Positions 5,380 through 8,078 of a DNA stretch of 8,078 bases are shown here, one piece after another. Position 1 is the first letter of the stretch. Each line of letters begins with the position of its first letter. Source of the stretch: Chloroflexota bacterium (GTDB taxonomy: Bacteria; Chloroflexota; Dormibacteria; Aeolococcales; Aeolococcaceae); the NCBI GenBank assembly GCA_003491925.1, contig DNAU01000006.1:1-8078 (forward strand), given 5' to 3'. The position numbers and the translations under genes were made by a program. Under the pieces are notes generated by a model. The model did no database searches, was not told the DNA's origin, and saw nothing but the letters and a program-made list of their open reading frames with translations.

Positions 5380-6891
5380 AGTCGCCCCCGGCAGGGTCCC
5401 CGTCTGGGCCATGGTCGCCACGGTGAGCACCAGCACCACGAAGACGCCGAGCACCAGGGTGCCGGCGGCGCTCACCAGCAGCACCGCGCTCCCGGCCCGG
5501 CCGGTGCGCGGCCAGTCGTACGCGGGCTGGTCCTCGGCGGGTCGCTGGAACATGATCAGGGTCACCCGCAGGTAGTAGAAGACCGAGACCGCGCTGGTGC
5601 CGATCCCCCAGAGCGCGAGCGCGACGTTGTGGCCCTGGATGGCCGCCGCGAAGACCAGGAACTTGCCGATGAAGCCGGCGGTAGGCGGGAACCCCGCCAG
5701 CGAGAGCAGGAAGAATCCCATCGCCGCCGCCACGTAGGGCCGCCGGTACCAGAGCCCGCGCAGGTTGTCGTAGCGGTCCAGGTCCTCGCCCCGGCCGCTC
5801 ATCACCGTGACCACGGCGAAGGCGCCGAGGTTGGTGAACGCGTAGGCGGCGAGGTAGTAGAGGGCGCCCTGGACCCCGAGCGGGGTGCCCGCCCCCACCG
5901 CGACCCCGATCAGGATGTAGCCGGCCTGGGCGATCCCCGAGTAGGCGAGCATTCGCTTGACGCTGTTCTGGGTGAGGGCCGCGAGGTTGCCGATGACCAT
6001 CGAGAGGATGGCGACGGCGATCACCACCGCGCTCCAGTGGCTGACGTAGGCGGCGAAGGTGTCGTCGAAGAGCCGGACCATGACCACGAAGGCGGCCACC
6101 TTGGTGGCCACACTCATGAAGGTGGTCACCGAGGTCGGCGCACCCTGGTAGACGTCGGGCGTCCAGGCGTGGAAGGGTGCGGCGCTGACCTTGAAGGCGA
6201 GGCCGATGAACACCAGGATGATCCCGCCCACCAGGAGCGGGTCGACGGGGAGGGATCGGGTCAGGGCGGTGGCGATCTGGGCGAGCTGGGTGTGCCCGGT
6301 CTCGCCGTACACCAGCGCCATCCCGAAGAGGAGAAACGCGGAGGCGAAGGAGCCGAGCAGCAGGTACTTGACCGCCGCCTCCTGGGAGCGCTCCTCCTGG
6401 CGGGAGAATCCGCTCAGGATGTAGAGCGAGATCGAGAGCAGCTCGATGGCGAGGAAGATGACCATCAGGCTGGTGGCGCCGGCGACCAGCATCATCCCCG
6501 CGGTCGCCGCCATCACCAGCGCGTAGTACTCGCCGTTGTGGAGGCGGCGGCGGTTGAGGTACCCAGGGCTGATCACGACGGTCAGCAGCGAGGTGACCAG
6601 GATCACGCAGTTGGCGAACACCGCCAGCCGGTCGTAGGCGAAGGCGCCCGAGAAGACGGTGCGGCCGGACGGTCCGGCGTCGTACCACCCCCAGACGCTC
6701 ACCGCCAGGGCGGCCACCAGCACCGCACCGCTGAAGACCGCCAGCCAGGTCCGGCGGGCCGGCGGCACCACCAGGTCGAGGAGCATCAGGGCGACGAAGC
6801 CGCCCGCGACGATGACCTCGGGAAGCAGGCCGAGCAGGTCGTGCCACCCCGGGGTCGCGGTGGCGAGCGGCAGCGCCGCCAGCGCGTTCAC
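5377..6891 (-). CDS. nuoN: NADH-quinone oxidoreductase subunit N (complex I, antiporter-like)
   Basis: NuoN is a membrane subunit of respiratory complex I that carries one of the proton-translocating half-channel pairs linked to quinone reduction. The 504-residue product is a polytopic membrane protein of usual length, with about fourteen hydrophobic segments. The key charged residues are present: E150 in FLAIELLSIS, K234 in FKVSAAPFHAWTPDVYQGAP, K264 in SVATKVAAF, and K410 in GFIGKF. They match the E133, K217, K247 and K395 positions known from E. coli NuoN. The GTG start at 6891 overlaps the nuoM stop as GTGA, so the two are co-translated and nuoN is the last gene of the operon in this window. 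The TAG stop lies inside the outer arm of the 70-base hairpin, so the C-terminal end may have been set by that element. Related antiporter subunits (MrpD, NuoL) are excluded by length and motifs. Confidence 0.95.
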   Translation of the reverse strand: MNALAALPLATATPGWHDLLGLLPEVIVAGGFVALMLLDLVVPPARRTWLAVFSGAVLVAALAVSVWGWYDAGPSGRTVFSGAFAYDRLAVFANCVILVTSLLTVVISPGYLNRRRLHNGEYYALVMAATAGMMLVAGATSLMVIFLAIELLSISLYILSGFSRQEERSQEAAVKYLLLGSFASAFLLFGMALVYGETGHTQLAQIATALTRSLPVDPLLVGGIILVFIGLAFKVSAAPFHAWTPDVYQGAPTSVTTFMSVATKVAAFVVMVRLFDDTFAAYVSHWSAVVIAVAILSMVIGNLAALTQNSVKRMLAYSGIAQAGYILIGVAVGAGTPLGVQGALYYLAAYAFTNLGAFAVVTVMSGRGEDLDRYDNLRGLWYRRPYVAAAMGFFLLSLAGFPPTAGFIGKFLVFAAAIQGHNVALALWGIGTSAVSVFYYLRVTLIMFQRPAEDQPAYDWPRTGRAGSAVLLVSAAGTLVLGVFVVLVLTVATMAQTGTLPGAT

Positions 6892-8078
6892 GGCGTGACC
6901 CCCGCCGGCGAGCTGCCGATCGCCGCCACCGGTGGCGGGGTGGTGACGCCGCTGGCGTCGGCCAGGGTCACGTAGCCCGGCACCGCCTGCGCGGTGACCG
7001 CCCCGACCGGGTGCGGGAAGACCCCGAGGAAGACGATCAGCGCGGCGAGCGGCGCCAGCACCAGGCCGTCGCGCAGGCGGAGGTCGCTCACCTTCTCGGT
7101 GGCCGGCCGGAGCGGCCCGTGCATGATCCCCTGGTGCATGCGGAGCATGTACCAGCTGGCGAGGAGCACGCCCATCCCGGCGAGCACCGCCAGCAGCCAG
7201 AAGTACTGGAAGGCCCCCAGCATGATGGTGATCTCGCCGACGAAGCCGTTGGTCCCGGGCAGCCCGAGGCTGCCCAGGGTGATCACCATGAAGAGAAAGT
7301 AGAGCCAGGGCATCCGCCTCTGGAGCCCGCCCAGCTCGCGGATGTCGCGGGTGCCGGTGCGCGCCTCGACCACCCCGACCACCAGGAAGAGCCCGGCGAT
7401 GATGATGCCGTGGTTGACGATCTGGATCACCGCCCCGTTGATCCCGTTCTGATCGAGGCTGAAGATGCCGAGCGCGATGAAGCCGAGGTGGGAGAGGCTG
7501 GCGTAAGCGACGATCCGCTTGAGATCGGTCTGGCTCAGGGCCATGAGCGCCCCGTAGAGGATGCTGAGCAGGGCCAGCGCCACCAGCAGCGGCTGGAGCT
7601 GGTGGGCCTGGGGCCCGAAGAGGGTGATCGCGTAGCGGATGAAGCCGTACGCCCCCATCTTGCTCACGACCCCGGCGAAGAACACCAGGGCCGGGGCCGG
7701 CGCCGACTCGTAGAGGTCGGGGAGCCAGGTGTGGAAGGGGACGATGGGCAGCTTGATGGCGAAGGCCAGCGCGAAGGCGAGGAAGGCGAACATCGCCGGG
7801 CTGAGGGTCGGGACGGTGGTGAAGGGCAGCGGCACCCCGGTCTGGGCCGGCGTTGGGGTCGAGAGCAGCACCTCGAGGTCGAAGCTGTTGTGGCCCGCGG
7901 CGAGCGCCTGGAAGTGCAGGTAGATGATCGCAAGCAGCATCAGCAGGCTGCCGGCCACGGTGTAGATGACGAACTTGAGGGTGGCCCGGCCCCGGTTCTC
8001 GTTGCCGTAGAAGGCGAGCAGGAAGTAGAGGGGGATTAGCATCCCCTCCCAGAAGAGGTAGAAGAGGAGCAGGTCGAG
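6888..8078 (-). CDS. nuoM: NADH-quinone oxidoreductase subunit M (complex I), 5' end outside the window
   Basis: NuoM is the second antiporter-like proton-pumping subunit of complex I. 396 residues are in the window, ending at the TGA at 6888-6890; the N-terminal roughly 100-130 residues lie beyond base 8078. An internal ATG at 8042 is not the start, because the frame upstream of it reads LDLLLFYLFWEG, the normal NuoM sequence around its essential glutamate. That Glu (codon 8048-8046) corresponds to E144 of E. coli NuoM. K in FAIKLPIVPFHTWLPD (codon 7754-7752), K in VVSKMGAYGF (7661-7659) and E in TNGFVGEI (7235-7233) complete the proton path. A Pro/Thr-rich loop (around 7880-7800) and a hydrophilic, Pro-rich C-terminus are extra to the core. 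nuoN follows by a GTGA overlap. The rest of the nuo operon should lie beyond base 8078. Confidence 0.94.
   Translation of the reverse strand, partial: LDLLLFYLFWEGMLIPLYFLLAFYGNENRGRATLKFVIYTVAGSLLMLLAIIYLHFQALAAGHNSFDLEVLLSTPTPAQTGVPLPFTTVPTLSPAMFAFLAFALAFAIKLPIVPFHTWLPDLYESAPAPALVFFAGVVSKMGAYGFIRYAITLFGPQAHQLQPLLVALALLSILYGALMALSQTDLKRIVAYASLSHLGFIALGIFSLDQNGINGAVIQIVNHGIIIAGLFLVVGVVEARTGTRDIRELGGLQRRMPWLYFLFMVITLGSLGLPGTNGFVGEITIMLGAFQYFWLLAVLAGMGVLLASWYMLRMHQGIMHGPLRPATEKVSDLRLRDGLVLAPLAALIVFLGVFPHPVGAVTAQAVPGYVTLADASGVTTPPPVAAIGSSPAGVTP

Noticed and set aside
5309..6847. 512-codon - strand frame overlapping nuoN in another phase
   Set aside because: Arg/Pro/Gly-rich shadow product; nuoN in the neighbouring phase carries all the conserved residues.
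5302..6975. 557-codon + strand frame opposite nuoN
   Set aside because: The product is a His/Asp/Glu/Arg/Gly-rich string typical of the antisense of hydrophobic membrane-protein genes. nuoN on the other strand has full family motifs.
7011..8039. 342-codon + strand frame opposite nuoM
   Set aside because: Charged low-complexity shadow of nuoM, with no recognisable domain.
1..8078. CRISPR arrays, tRNA or rRNA genes, integrases or transposase genes
   Set aside because: I looked for spaced repeats, tRNA T-arm and acceptor motifs, and transposase-like frames on both strands and saw none.

Overview
The window is very GC-rich DNA with a strong G/C bias at third codon positions. It holds five protein genes: three on the + strand for LysW-carrier amino-acid biosynthesis (lysK, lysY, lysZ), one + strand membrane histidine kinase, and the 3' end of a respiratory complex I operon on the - strand (nuoM, nuoN). 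Several structured non-coding stretches lie between them. The LysW (AmCP) type of lysine/arginine pathway together with a nuoM-nuoN tail suggests a high-GC lineage such as Chloroflexota, Candidatus Dormibacterota or Deinococcota. This placement is inference from gene content and composition; no phylogenetic marker is present.

Layout: bases 1-148 carry no convincing gene but contain three consecutive perfect or near-perfect hairpins ahead of lysK. Then follow lysK (149-1225), lysY (1222-2265, GTGA overlap with lysK), a 54-base gap with a 21-bp near-perfect direct repeat and two overlapping mini-ORFs, and lysZ (2320-3147). A 117-base gap with a 14-bp perfect palindrome separates lysZ from the kinase gene (3265-5262). 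The kinase faces the nuo genes tail to tail. The convergent gap holds a 70-base hairpin (5310-5379) whose outer end supplies the nuoN stop codon. nuoN (6891-5377) overlaps nuoM (8078-6888, 5' end outside the window) by GTGA.

How the genes work together: LysZ phosphorylates the LysW-bound amino-dicarboxylate, LysY reduces the acyl phosphate to the semialdehyde, and LysK releases the finished lysine or ornithine from LysW after transamination. LysW, the LysX/ArgX ligase and the LysJ aminotransferase are not in the window. The kinase has seven membrane segments, a degenerate GAF-like region and complete HisKA/HATPase motifs, but no adjacent response regulator. NuoM and NuoN are two of the antiporter-like proton-pumping membrane subunits of complex I and keep the key Glu and Lys residues.

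The most unusual item is the 70-base hairpin. Of 33 stem positions, 24 are Watson-Crick, 8 are G-U wobbles in the + strand RNA sense, none are A-C, and one is a G-A mismatch. Its base composition is clearly less GC-rich than its surroundings. This looks like a mobile or RNA-level hairpin element rather than a plain terminator.
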